From: Gracilimonas sp040877545
Lineage (GTDB): Bacteria > Bacteroidota > Rhodothermia > Balneolales > Balneolaceae
Length of the DNA: 64,000 bases
NCBI GenBank assembly: GCA_040877545.1
Contig: JBBDNN010000071.1
Location: 1-64,000 of the forward strand
Reading direction: 5' to 3'
The notes below the pieces were generated by a model. It ran no database searches. It worked only from the letters and a program-made list of their open reading frames with translations, and had not been told where the DNA came from. Shown here piece after piece: positions 28,835-39,500 of the stretch (position 1 is the stretch's first letter; the number at the start of each line of letters is the position of its first letter). The position numbers and the translations under genes were made by a program.

Positions 28835-30508
28835 ATGAATAAAAAATATCTCATAGGTATAGATGTAGGTACCGGTTCTGTTCGTGCCGGCATATTTGAT
28901 GAACACGGAACCATGATGGCTTCAGCAACAAACCCTATAAAAATCTGGCACCCCAAACCGGATTTTGCTGAACAATCGTCGGAGGATATCTGGCAGGCTT
29001 GTTGCAAATGTGTAAAAGAGGCTATGAATGGTACAGATTTGAATCCTGAGGATATTCATGGAATCGGTTTCGATGCCACTTGTTCTTTGGTGGTGCTGGG
29101 AGAGCAGGATCAGCCTTTACCCGTTACACCAGGTGGACCGGCAAATCAAAATGTTATCGTATGGATGGACCACAGGGCAAAACAACAAGCCGAAGAAATC
29201 AATCAAACAGGGCATGATGTATTAAAATATGTAGGTGGGGTTATTAGCCCGGAGATGCAAACACCAAAGTTGTTGTGGTTAAAAAAGCAGCATCCCGATA
29301 CCTGGAAACGCGCCTCGGCATTTTTTGACCTGCCCGACTTCATGGTCTACAAAGCTACCGGCACCGCTGTCCGTTCCTTATGCACCACAACCTGTAAATG
29401 GACTTATCTCGGCCATGAAGAATCACGAGTTGAAGGAAGTATTGGCCGGTGGGATGATTCCTTTTTTAAAGAAATTGGGCTGGAAGATTTGCCTGGCGAA
29501 GAATATCAGAAAATAAGCCAAACTATTCGTCCAATCGGTGAGGCAGCCGGGAATGGATTAACCAAATCATCTGCCCATGAACTTGGGCTGCAAGCTGGCA
29601 CGCCCGTAGGAGTTGCCATTATTGACGCTCATGCCGGAGGGCTTGGGTTATTGGGAATGAAAACTGAAGACGACGTCGATGAATCCAATTTGGAGGATCG
29701 AATCGCCCTGATTGGTGGTACTTCAAGCTGTCACATGGCTGCATCACAACAACCGAAATTTATTGATGGGGTATGGGGTCCATATTATTCGGCAATGATA
29801 CCCGGATTATGGCTGAATGAAGGCGGACAATCGGCAACCGGAGCGTTGGTTGATCATATTATCTACTCATCCAGCCAAGCCGGTGATCTTCAGAAGAAAG
29901 CGGAGGAAGAAGGCACAACAGTGTATAGTTTATTGAATGAACGACTGTCAAGATTGGCAGAGGCTCAAAAACTTTCTGATATTTCTACATTAACCAAAAA
30001 CTTACACGTGCTCCCCTACTTCCACGGCAACCGTTCGCCCCGTGCGAACCCCTCCTTGACAGGTAGCATTACGGGGCTGAAACTATCCTCAACTCAAGAT
30101 GATCTGGCTCTTCTATATTTGGCTACAATTCAGGCTATTGCCTATGGAACACGGCATATAATTGAAACTATGAATGAGCGTGGCTACAAAATCCGGCAGA
30201 TTGTAGCGACCGGAGGAGGAACCAAAAACGAAGTTTTTCTTCAGCAGCACGCCGATATTTGCGGCTGTGAAATTATACTTCCGAAAGAACAAGAAGCTGT
30301 TTTATTGGGAAGTGCAGTGCTGGGAGCAGTGGCCTCCGAAGTACACCCGTCTGTTGAAGAAGCGATGAACAAAATGAGCCATGCTGGCAGAGTGATAAAA
30401 CCCAAAGCGGATAAATTTAAAAGGTATCACAATGCAAAGTATGACGTTTTTCAGAAAATGTACGAGGATGAGATTTCTTATGAAAAAATGATGGAGGGTG
30501 GAGAATAA
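28835..30508 (+). CDS. FGGY-family pentulose kinase, probable D-ribulokinase
   Basis: Cytoplasmic FGGY carbohydrate kinase, about 557 aa. The ATP- and sugar-site motifs are present: YLIGIDVGTGSVRAGIFD, IHGIGFDATCSLVV, VIVWMDHRAKQQA, IGGTSSCHMA and IVATGGGTKNEVF. This pattern fits the FGGY pentulose kinase group that includes eukaryotic FGGY/YDR109C D-ribulokinases rather than E. coli fuculokinase FucK. The frame opens at a TTG (28811), but ATG 28835 follows an AAGAAGAAGAG purine run and begins the domain. Together with the next gene (fucI) it gives a two-step route from D-arabinose through D-ribulose to D-ribulose 5-phosphate. L-fuculose or L-ribulose remain alternatives. Confidence 0.85.
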   Translation: MNKKYLIGIDVGTGSVRAGIFDEHGTMMASATNPIKIWHPKPDFAEQSSEDIWQACCKCVKEAMNGTDLNPEDIHGIGFDATCSLVVLGEQDQPLPVTPGGPANQNVIVWMDHRAKQQAEEINQTGHDVLKYVGGVISPEMQTPKLLWLKKQHPDTWKRASAFFDLPDFMVYKATGTAVRSLCTTTCKWTYLGHEESRVEGSIGRWDDSFFKEIGLEDLPGEEYQKISQTIRPIGEAAGNGLTKSSAHELGLQAGTPVGVAIIDAHAGGLGLLGMKTEDDVDESNLEDRIALIGGTSSCHMAASQQPKFIDGVWGPYYSAMIPGLWLNEGGQSATGALVDHIIYSSSQAGDLQKKAEEEGTTVYSLLNERLSRLAEAQKLSDISTLTKNLHVLPYFHGNRSPRANPSLTGSITGLKLSSTQDDLALLYLATIQAIAYGTRHIIETMNERGYKIRQIVATGGGTKNEVFLQQHADICGCEIILPKEQEAVLLGSAVLGAVASEVHPSVEEAMNKMSHAGRVIKPKADKFKRYHNAKYDVFQKMYEDEISYEKMMEGGE

Positions 30509-30636
30509 TGAAGGTGGGGTTTCCATTTATAACGTTTGAAACCGGAAGCGGGAAAATATTGGAAGCCTTACTCTTTTCTCGTCCATTGTCTTTAATCGAA
30601 TTCAGCTAATTAATATTAATACCAAACACATCTGAT

Positions 30637-32481
30637 ATGTCTATTACGCATCACACGGCAGCGACTAAAAAAAATAACTTTAAAAAGGTATCATCTCAAA
30701 AAAGATTGATCGGTGCAGTTCCAAAAATAGGAATACGTCCGGCTATCGACGGCCGCCGACAAGGAGTCAGGGAGTCACTCGAGGATCAAACGATGAAAAT
30801 GGCTGAAAACGCGGTAAAATTTATTTCAAAAAACCTGCGCCACGCCAACGGGCTGCCTGTAGAGTGTGTGATTGCCGATACCTGCATTGGCGGGGTGGCA
30901 GAAGCAGCCAGGGCGGCTGAAAAATTTGAGAAGGAAGGGGTTGGAGTTTCATTAACCGTTACTCCCTGTTGGTGTTACGGGGCCGAAACCATGGATATGC
31001 ACCCATGGTACCCCAAAGCCATTTGGGGATTTAATGGAAGTGAGCGCCCAGGAGCGGTATATCTTGCTGCAACAAAAGCTGCACACGATCAGAAGGGGCT
31101 CCCTGTTTTCAGTATCTATGGCAGTGAAGTGCAGGATGCAGATGATACTTCCATCCCGGAGGATGTACAGGAAAAAATTCTCGGTTTTGCTAAAGCCGCA
31201 CTGGTTGTGGCTGAGATACGCGGAAAATCCTACCTCTCTATCGGTTCCGTTTCAATGGGTATTGTGGGCTCCATGATTCAGGAAGATTTTTTCGAAGATT
31301 ACCTTGGCATGCGCTGTGAAGCAGTAGATATGACGGAGTTAACACGACGTATTGAAAAGGAGATCTATGATAAAGAAGAGTTTAATACAGCCATGCAGTG
31401 GGTAAAAGATTACTGCAAAGAGGGGGAGGATATCAACCCGGAAGAATTACAATTCAGCCGGGATGAAAAAGATGAAAAATGGGAAACAGTGGTAAAAATG
31501 ACACTCATCATTCGTGACCTGATGGTGGGAAATGACAAATTGAATGACATGGGCTTCCAGGAGGAAGCCTTAGGCCATAATGCTATTGTATCTGGTTTCC
31601 AGGGGCAGCGGCAGTGGACTGATTACTTCCCTAACGGTGACTTCTCCGAAGCAATACTTAATTCATCGTTTGACTGGAACGGCATCAGGGAAGCTTACAC
31701 CGTAGCAACCGAAAATGATACATTGAACGGAGCCTGCATGTTGATGGGCCATTTACTTACAAATACCGCTCAGGTTTTTGGCGATATCAGAACCTATTGG
31801 AGTCCAAAATCTGTAAAAAGAGTCACCGGCAAAGAATTATCAGGAAAAGCGAAAAACGGCATCATTCATTTTTTGAATTCTGGATCCGCCACCCTGGATG
31901 GTACGGGAAGACAGAAAAAAAATAGTGAATCAGTCATGAAACCTTTTTGGGACATAACGGAAGAAGAGGCGAAAAAAAGTCTCGATGCCACCCGTTGGTG
32001 CCCGGCTAATCAGGAATATTTTCGTGGTGGAGGATATTCATCCCAATTCCTGACAGAAGGAGAAATGCCGGTTACCATGACTCGAATTAATCTCATCAAA
32101 GGTCTTGGACCAATTCTGCAAATTGCCGAAGGATATACTGTTGACTTGCCAGAGGATATCCATCAGGTATTAAATGAAAGAACAGATCGCACATGGCCAA
32201 CTACCTGGTTTGTGCCAAACCTGACTGATAATCATGGTTTTACTGATGTCTATTCTGTAATGAATAATTGGGGATCAAATCATGGCGTACTAAGTTATGG
32301 ACATGTGGGTGGTGACTTTATCTCGCTGGCATCGATGCTTCGCATACCCGTTTCAATGCATAATGTACCACAAGAGCGAATCTTCAGGCCAAGTGCATGG
32401 GCAGCTTTTGGCACCAGTGATCCGGAAGGTGCTGACTATAGAGCTTGCAGTAATTATGGGCCCTTATTTAGTAAAGTTTAA
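30637..32481 (+). CDS. fucI: L-fucose/D-arabinose isomerase
   Basis: Cytoplasmic Mn-dependent ketol isomerase, 614 aa (E. coli FucI is 591 aa). Family landmarks include PKIGIRPAIDGRRQGVRESL, TCIGGVAEAARAAEKF, VTPCWCYGAETMDM, SIYGSEVQDADDTSIP, RGKSYLSIGSVSMGIVGS and a C-terminal HGVLSYGHVGGD. FucI enzymes convert L-fucose to L-fuculose and D-arabinose to D-ribulose. The adjacent D-ribulokinase-like gene and the two GH172 genes favour D-arabinose here. The N-terminal 25 residues are longer than in E. coli and variable. No fuculose-phosphate aldolase gene lies nearby. Confidence 0.95.
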   Translation: MSITHHTAATKKNNFKKVSSQKRLIGAVPKIGIRPAIDGRRQGVRESLEDQTMKMAENAVKFISKNLRHANGLPVECVIADTCIGGVAEAARAAEKFEKEGVGVSLTVTPCWCYGAETMDMHPWYPKAIWGFNGSERPGAVYLAATKAAHDQKGLPVFSIYGSEVQDADDTSIPEDVQEKILGFAKAALVVAEIRGKSYLSIGSVSMGIVGSMIQEDFFEDYLGMRCEAVDMTELTRRIEKEIYDKEEFNTAMQWVKDYCKEGEDINPEELQFSRDEKDEKWETVVKMTLIIRDLMVGNDKLNDMGFQEEALGHNAIVSGFQGQRQWTDYFPNGDFSEAILNSSFDWNGIREAYTVATENDTLNGACMLMGHLLTNTAQVFGDIRTYWSPKSVKRVTGKELSGKAKNGIIHFLNSGSATLDGTGRQKKNSESVMKPFWDITEEEAKKSLDATRWCPANQEYFRGGGYSSQFLTEGEMPVTMTRINLIKGLGPILQIAEGYTVDLPEDIHQVLNERTDRTWPTTWFVPNLTDNHGFTDVYSVMNNWGSNHGVLSYGHVGGDFISLASMLRIPVSMHNVPQERIFRPSAWAAFGTSDPEGADYRACSNYGPLFSKV

Positions 32482-32535
32482 AATTATGATACAGTTTGGC
32501 AGCGTATCTGGTTAATTTACCTGGAGGTATTTTTG

Positions 32536-33465
32536 ATGAAATTCTATGCGAATTCTAAGACTTTAATAAATACAATAATGAAAAACGGCTCTTTCTATTC
32601 TGTAATTTTTCTATTGCTGACTATATCTCTTTTTAGTTGTTCAAAGGATGATCAAAAAGCATCCACCCCTTATCAAATTCCAGAGGACATGGTTTTAATA
32701 CCTGGTGGGATCAATACTATTGGCGCAATGGATGGTTTGCCAAACGAGAAACCAATGTTCGAGGCTGAGATGGAATCTTTTTTGATGGATAAAAATCCTG
32801 TAACAGTTGCAGAATTTCGAATATTTGTGGAAGAAACCGGCTATGTGACCGAGGCTGAACAAATTGGTAATGGGGTTGTCTTTGATTTTAATCGAGGTGA
32901 ATGGGCGGTAGTTGAAGGGGTAACCTGGGAACTCCCGAATGGGCCGAACAATGAACCTGCGGTGGAAAATCATCCTGTTCGCCAAGTCTCCTGGAACGAC
33001 GCAAACAAGTATTTGGAATGGGTGGGAAAACGACTTCCAACAGAGATAGAATGGGAGCATGCAGCCAAAGGAGGGAAGAACAGTGAGCAGCCTTATGCAT
33101 GGGGAAATTCACTTGTTGAAAGCGGCACATTTCAGGCTAATACCTGGGACGGAGTTTTTCCTGTCGAGAATATAGCTGAAGATGGATATTTACAAACCTC
33201 ACCGGTTGGGGAATTTAGCATTAGTGAGCTTGGGTTGGCTGATATGGGCGGCAATGTCTGGGAATGGACGGAGGATTGGTACAGATCCTATGAAAACAGG
33301 GAAAAGCCTTTTAATCCAAATTCTCTGAGCGAAAAAGTGTTAAGAGGAGGCTCCTTTATGTGTCATGTATCGTACTGTCATGGTTATAGAGTATCAGCCA
33401 GGAGTCATTCACCACCTGATAATGCTCTTTTTCATGTGGGATTCCGTGGAGTTAAGGATTTGTAG
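32536..33465 (+). CDS. formylglycine-generating enzyme (sulfatase-activating), lipoprotein form
   Basis: FGE/SUMF1-type oxidase, 309 aa, which turns the Cys of CxPSR into formylglycine. The two copper-binding catalytic cysteines are C276 and C281 in GGSFMCHVSYCHGYRVSARS, the same spacing as the human pair. GGNVWEWTEDW and the terminal HVGFRGVKD are typical. The N-terminus has a hydrophobic leader ending LFSC, so the protein should be a periplasm-facing lipoprotein. GGAGG precedes ATG 32536; a start at 32578 is also possible. It closes a locus containing three Cys-type sulfatases, which are its natural substrates. Confidence 0.93.
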   Translation: MKFYANSKTLINTIMKNGSFYSVIFLLLTISLFSCSKDDQKASTPYQIPEDMVLIPGGINTIGAMDGLPNEKPMFEAEMESFLMDKNPVTVAEFRIFVEETGYVTEAEQIGNGVVFDFNRGEWAVVEGVTWELPNGPNNEPAVENHPVRQVSWNDANKYLEWVGKRLPTEIEWEHAAKGGKNSEQPYAWGNSLVESGTFQANTWDGVFPVENIAEDGYLQTSPVGEFSISELGLADMGGNVWEWTEDWYRSYENREKPFNPNSLSEKVLRGGSFMCHVSYCHGYRVSARSHSPPDNALFHVGFRGVKDL

Positions 33466-33577
33466 GCATGGTGAATTTCAGTAAGCCTTTTATTACTGAA
33501 CAATTATACCACTAATCTCTGCAATGCCTCCTTAGCATTCTGGGAAATATGGAAAGTGCCAAATGCTGAAATTCCAT

Positions 33578-36025
33578 TTACTTTATCAACATCAACTTCT
33601 TTGTATCTACAAAATCATTAGCAGTGATTCGATAGATATAAAATCCACTTGAAAGTTCCGATGCATCGAAAGTTGCCGTATGCCAACCGGCGGATTTACG
33701 CTCATTAACAAGAGTGGCTACATTCTGCCCAAGCATGGTAAGTACTTCAAGGTGAACTTCAGAGGCTTCTGAAATGCCATATCGAATATATGTAACCGGA
33801 TTAAAGGGATTGGGATAGTTTTGTTCCAAAGTGAATTCCACCGGCGCAAAATTACTTTCTGTGGAAATACTTTCAGAGGTTATAAAACTATTTACTTCCG
33901 ACCATTCCGATGTTCCACCTTCATTATAAGCTTGCACTCTCCAGAAAAATTTAGCTTCAGGTTCTAACCCGTTTTCAAACTTGAAAGTAGTATCTGGAGC
34001 AGTAAAGGTGGTGTCGAATTCTATTTCCTTAAAATCATCATTTTTTGCCAACTGTAAAATATAATTTTCTGCCCGTTCGGATGTTGACCAGGTAAGTGCT
34101 GGAAAAGAGGAAGTAGCTAAGGGCTCATTTTCCTGCTGGAATAATTGAACGATTTCAGGCTTTTGTTTAATCGTGGTAAAACTTAAAATTTTACTCCAAT
34201 CACCTGTTTCCTCGGAATTTTTAGCCCGAACGCGCCAGAGATACGTTGAGAAATAACTCAATTGTTTTGACAGGGTATAGGATAATTTTTCAAAGCCGTC
34301 AATTTCATGGACAATGGATTCGAAATTAACATCCTCTGCAATCTGCAGTTGATAATTTTCTGCAAAAGTGGCTTCATTCCAGCTAAAAACCGGCTGTAAT
34401 TCTACCTGTTCTTCCACATCTGTTGGCTCATTAAGCTCAACTACAGAGGGGGTGAAGCGAACTTGAGCAATGATTGCTTCCTGGACATGTTGTGTTTCAA
34501 AAGTGAATTCATACTTTCCTTTATCTTCTTTAGTTGATTGCCACTCAAAGAACAGTCTTCTTTCTTCCCCGCTTTCTATTTCCAGGCTATCAATAGATTC
34601 AACTACCGTTCCTTCTTTATCCTTCAAAACCAATGTATTCGTACCACTAAGGCCGCCAATGTTTTTTAATGCCACTTCAAAACTTAAAAGTTGGCCACTG
34701 ATTATGGGAGCATCAGTTTCAATAAGTTCAAGATGGAAGTAAGGAATATTCCATAATAATCGGGGATAATCATCCGGAATAGATCCCCATACTGTATTAA
34801 AAGCAAAACCTGCCAACTTCTCTTTGCCAGCCAAACCTGTCATTTCAGGCGTATTTAAACCGGTAATGCCATCTGCTGGCCCACTCCCCACTCCCTGACT
34901 TTGATTACTACTTTGCATGTTCCAAAAACCATTCGCTACCGGGTGCTTATTCACACCTATAAAACCACCAACATCACTATTACCAGAAATCAGGCTCGTT
35001 GTGTAGGATGCACTAATTATCCCGCCTTTTCCATTAACACCGACAAATCCGCCTACTTGTGTTGGCCCGGCAACATTTCCATTAGCGTATGACGAGGTAA
35101 TCTTTCCGCCATAATTATTACCTACCAAACCTCCCATTCCATTTCCAGTGCCTGATATGCTGCCGATAGCATAGGATTCTTTTATTTCTCCCCGATTGAA
35201 ACCGACGAGCCCACCGACGTAGGAACGACCTGACACTTCCCCTTGAGCATACGATTTAATGATTTCGCCACCATTGCTGCCCACCAATCCACCAAATGAA
35301 GAGGATCTGGAACCTAAAACATTCCCCCGGGCATACGATTTGATGATGCTTCCATCATAATTATTACCAACCAATCCGCCTATACCAGTTCCTGTTCCTG
35401 ATACATCGGCAGCAGCATAAGAATCATCTATCTCACCACGATTGAAACCAGCCAGTCCGCCAATATTTGAGTATCCTGAAACCTCGCCATGAACACAGGA
35501 TTCCTTTATTTCTCCATAATTGAAGCCAACTAATCCGCCAACTATGGCACGCCCTGTTACACTACCACTAACCTGGATATCAATGATTTGTCCCCTGGTC
35601 CTATACCCGATTAAAATCCCCGTGTCATTAGAGCCTTTTACAGAAGCGTCAATCAAAACCACCTGTTTTATCGTTGCCCCATCAGCATATCCAAATAATC
35701 CTACATGGTCTTCAGATTCCCGGTTTATAGTGAGGCCGGAAATCTTATAATCAGCTCCATTGTAAAGACCGCTAAAAATAGCAGAGTCGGTACCAATGGG
35801 ATTAAAACCCTTCCCATTATTCCAGGTTAAAGTGGTACTTGCATCAATATCATTGATCTGAATAAAATGTTTGTCCGGATAGTTTTCTATTTCCTGAAGC
35901 TGTTCAACCGTAGAAATTTGATACGGATCTGTTTCAATACCGGAACCACCGGCAAACTGAGCAAATACAGAATGCGCATTTAGAACTATAATTATGGTAA
36001 GGAGCGTAGTAAAAAAGAAATTCAC
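33578..36025 (-). CDS. T9SS-exported GLUG-repeat surface protein
   Basis: Large secreted protein of 815 aa with a signal peptide (ends SVFAQF). From about residue 120 to 380 it carries around nine GLUG-type repeats (VGGLVGFNYGEIKES, IGGLVGNNYDGSI and so on, about 25 residues apart). These are typical of bacterial adhesins and IgA-peptidase-like surface proteins. Two fibronectin-III-like regions follow (PTDVEEQVELQPVFSWNEA, ENEPLATSSFPALTWS), then a T9SS sorting domain with QNYPNPFNPVTYIRYG and SGFYIYRIT. It is probably a cell-surface adhesin. It is convergent with the FGE gene and separate from the polysaccharide locus. Confidence 0.85.
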   Translation of the reverse strand: MNFFFTTLLTIIIVLNAHSVFAQFAGGSGIETDPYQISTVEQLQEIENYPDKHFIQINDIDASTTLTWNNGKGFNPIGTDSAIFSGLYNGADYKISGLTINRESEDHVGLFGYADGATIKQVVLIDASVKGSNDTGILIGYRTRGQIIDIQVSGSVTGRAIVGGLVGFNYGEIKESCVHGEVSGYSNIGGLAGFNRGEIDDSYAAADVSGTGTGIGGLVGNNYDGSIIKSYARGNVLGSRSSSFGGLVGSNGGEIIKSYAQGEVSGRSYVGGLVGFNRGEIKESYAIGSISGTGNGMGGLVGNNYGGKITSSYANGNVAGPTQVGGFVGVNGKGGIISASYTTSLISGNSDVGGFIGVNKHPVANGFWNMQSSNQSQGVGSGPADGITGLNTPEMTGLAGKEKLAGFAFNTVWGSIPDDYPRLLWNIPYFHLELIETDAPIISGQLLSFEVALKNIGGLSGTNTLVLKDKEGTVVESIDSLEIESGEERRLFFEWQSTKEDKGKYEFTFETQHVQEAIIAQVRFTPSVVELNEPTDVEEQVELQPVFSWNEATFAENYQLQIAEDVNFESIVHEIDGFEKLSYTLSKQLSYFSTYLWRVRAKNSEETGDWSKILSFTTIKQKPEIVQLFQQENEPLATSSFPALTWSTSERAENYILQLAKNDDFKEIEFDTTFTAPDTTFKFENGLEPEAKFFWRVQAYNEGGTSEWSEVNSFITSESISTESNFAPVEFTLEQNYPNPFNPVTYIRYGISEASEVHLEVLTMLGQNVATLVNERKSAGWHTATFDASELSSGFYIYRITANDFVDTKKLMLIK

Positions 36026-36577
36026 GACAAGAAATCTTAAAATATTTTTTATTCAGCAGAAGGTTAAAGATAAATATTTAATTGTATAGAATAAGTAATT
36101 TTACAAAAGAAAAAATTTCGGTTCTTTATAATCAAAGAGTGAGAAGTCGCTTAGTGCAATTAGATTCATAATTTACCGGGGAACCGCGTAAACTTACACG
36201 GGATGATGACACGGAAGGGATGATAAGAAAGATTGCCTCTGCTCTGAACTAAAAGTAGCACATATTGGATCACGGTCTTCGCACATAGGTATTATAGCTT
36301 GGGTATTTATAGCTTGCTCTTTCTTTTAGAATTAAGCTTCTTCTTGAGAAATTATGAAAATGTAGTAGTAGAATATATTACAAGAGAGTAAAAGAACTAT
36401 CTCAGGACCTAAATAAACGGGATTTTCAAAATTTAGAGCACTTCTAACAGGAGGATAAAACACTATGAAAAGCCCCCGTAAATGACGTTTAAGTAGAATT
36501 TTCTCTACCTTTAGGTCTCATTAATACATATTAAAGGCGTACAGCATAAGTAAGAATTCTCTCTTAAAAAAGTTTAG
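36026..36577. other. 552-bp divergent intergenic region
   Basis: No gene seen. It lies between the divergent GLUG-repeat gene and the hybrid kinase, so promoters for both should be here. It is AT-rich. A short direct repeat TATAGCTTG occurs at about 36292 and 36308. I could not define a promoter or operator with confidence. Confidence 0.4.
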
Positions 36578-39500
36578 ATGCCCAGTAAGAAGATCCTAAA
36601 TCCGAAACAAGCCAATGGGAATATTTCGTTAGTCAAAGAAATTCAAAAAATGAATTTTGACGCAGATGGATTTCGTGAAATCATAGATGCTCTTCCCATG
36701 GCCATCTATACCACCGATGCAGAAGGCCGGCTTACACATTTCAATAAAGCCGCCGTGGAGTTTTCAGGTCGTACCCCTGAATTAGGTACAGACAAGTGGT
36801 GTGTTACCTGGAAGCTTTATTATCCAGATGGCAGGCCCATGCCACATGACCAATGTCCCATGGCTGTTGCTTTAAAAGAAGGGCGAAGCATTTCGGGAGT
36901 AGAAGCTATCGCGGAACGCCCTGATGGAAAACGACTTTGGTTTGAACCCTATCCAACTCCTCTTCTAGATGAAGATGGGAAAGTCATTGGCGGGGTAAAT
37001 ATGCTGGTTAACATATCGGAAAATAAAGAAATTAGAGAGCTGCAAAGCCAAAGTGAGAAGGAGCTTAATGATTTTTTTGAAAATTCCCCACTCGGTTTAC
37101 ACATAGTTGGGCACGATGGCACCATTCTTCGTGCCAATAAAGCGGAATTAGAGATGCTCGGTTATACCCGCGATGAATATATAGGGCACAATATTACAGA
37201 ATTTCATGCCGACAAAGATGTAATAGACGATATATTGCATCGGTTAAAAAAAGGAGAAGAGTTATACGAGTATGAGGCCCGGTTGCGCTGTAAAGATGGT
37301 TCAATCCGCCATGTGGTAATTAACTCAAATGGCCATTGGAAAAATGACAAATTTCTTAATACCCGTTGTTTTACCCGTGATGTTACTAAACAAAAGAAAG
37401 CGGAAAAAGCCACACGAAAAAGTGAGGAAAAGTATAAAAAGCTTTTTGATTCCATTGATGACGGCTTCGCTATTGTTCGGGTTCATTTTGATGAACATAC
37501 AAACCCTGTAGACCTTGAATACCTGGAAGTAAATCCCGCCTATGAAAAACATTCCTTCCTGAAAGGTGTAGTTGGGAAAAAAGTATCTGAGTTGGCACCA
37601 GAAATCGATAAAAGCTGGTTTAAGAAATATGGTAATGTAGCTTTAACAGGTGAACCCAAACGTGTTGAAGATTATTTAGAAGTTGCTGATATATGGTTCA
37701 GTATTTACGCTTTCCCCATTGGAGATCCGGAAGAACATAAAGTGGCCATCATTTTTTCCGATATAACTGAGCGTAAAGAAAGTGAACATAACAATGCGTT
37801 ATTGGGGGCTATAGTGGATAGTTCAGATGATGCGATCATCAGTAAAAAGCTCGATGGAACAATCACAAGTTGGAATCGAAGTGCAGAACAATTATTTGGC
37901 TATTCCAGTGATGAAGCAGTGGGACAAATGGTAACCATGCTATTTCCAGACGAAAGATATAGTGAAGAAAACATGATAATGGATCGCATTAAACAAGGCG
38001 AGCGTGTAGATCATTTTGAAACGGTTCGTAAACATAAGGATGGCACATTTATTGATCTTTCGCTTACCATTTCACCCATTAAAGATTCTTCGGGGCAGGT
38101 GGTTGGGGCTTCGAAGATAGCGAGAGATATTACCAGGCGTAAAGAGATAGAAGAAGAACGCGAACAATTGCTGAGAAAAGTTGAAACAGAACAGAAAATG
38201 CTTTCTGATGTTTTTCAGGAAGCGCCTTCCTTTATGTGTATTTTAGAAGGTTCGAACCATGTCGTTACAAGAGTGAATGAATACTACATTGACCTGATAG
38301 GACACCGAGATGTAGTAGGCAAGCCGGTACACGAGGCATTACCGGAGGTGAAGGATCAAGGGTTTATTAAGTTGCTGGATCAGGTGTTTCAAACAGGAAA
38401 TGCTTTTACAGGAACAGATATGAAAATAGAATTCAAGCAGAATGGGAATACCGTTGAGCGTATTATTGATTTTGTATACCAGCCTATAAAGAATTCTCAG
38501 GGAAAAATAACCGGCATTTTTGTTCAGGGGGTAGATCTAACTGAACGCAGCAAAGCCAAGGCAGAATTACAGGCTTTGAACGAAGCTCTTGAGCAAATGA
38601 ATGATACGCTTGAGGAGCGGGTAGAAGAACGGACAGCAGCCTTATTATCCTATCAAAACCAATTAAAGTCTCTTGCTACTAAATTAAGCAAAGCTGAAGA
38701 AAAAGAGCGCCAACGCCTGGCAACTGAGCTTCATGATAATCTTGGACAAATTCTCGCAGTAAGTAAAATGAAAATTGACCTCCTGAATAAAGAATATCAT
38801 TCCGGAGCTCTTAACTCAGAATTACTCGAGTTAAAAAAATTAATAAACGAATCTATACGATATACCCGGGATCTGATGTCAGACCTGAAACCTCCGCCCT
38901 CACTTCAAAAAGAAAATCTTGTATCCAGCCTGAAATGGGTGGCTGACACCATGGCTAAACATGATCTGGAAGTTATAGTAACCGATGACAAGGAACCCAA
39001 ACCACTTGAGGCAGATCATCTGTCAACTTTAAGTAAATGTGTTAAAGAACTTCTTTTTAATGTTTTAAAACATAGTGGAGTAGATAAAGCAGAGGTTATT
39101 CTCTCACGTAATAATGATAAAGTTCAGGTTATAGTTGAGGATAAAGGAAATGGTTTTAACAGTAGCAGAGCTGCTCAATCTCCAACAAATGAAGGAGGAT
39201 TTGGCTTGTTTAATATCCGGGAAAGATTAGAGTTTTTAGGTGGCTCTATGAAGATACTTTCCAGAGTAGGGGCTGGTACTAAAATTATCCTTCAAGTCCC
39301 TGTAAAAAATCAGAAAGTATCCAAATCAAATAAAGAAACTGAAACAAGTAGAAGTACAGAGAAAAATAATACACCGCGGCAGGATAGTAACAGAAAAATT
39401 ACTGTGATGCTTGTTGATGATCATGAAATGATAAGGAAAGGCCTTAAAAACCTCATTAACAGCCAAGACGATTTAATAGTTATCTCTGAAGTATCCAGTG

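Noticed and set aside
28835..32481. Simple L-fucose catabolic operon (fucI plus fuculokinase)
   Set aside because: The kinase motifs fit the pentulose/D-ribulokinase group better than FucK, and no aldolase or fucosidase is present in the window. Fucose is kept only as an alternative.
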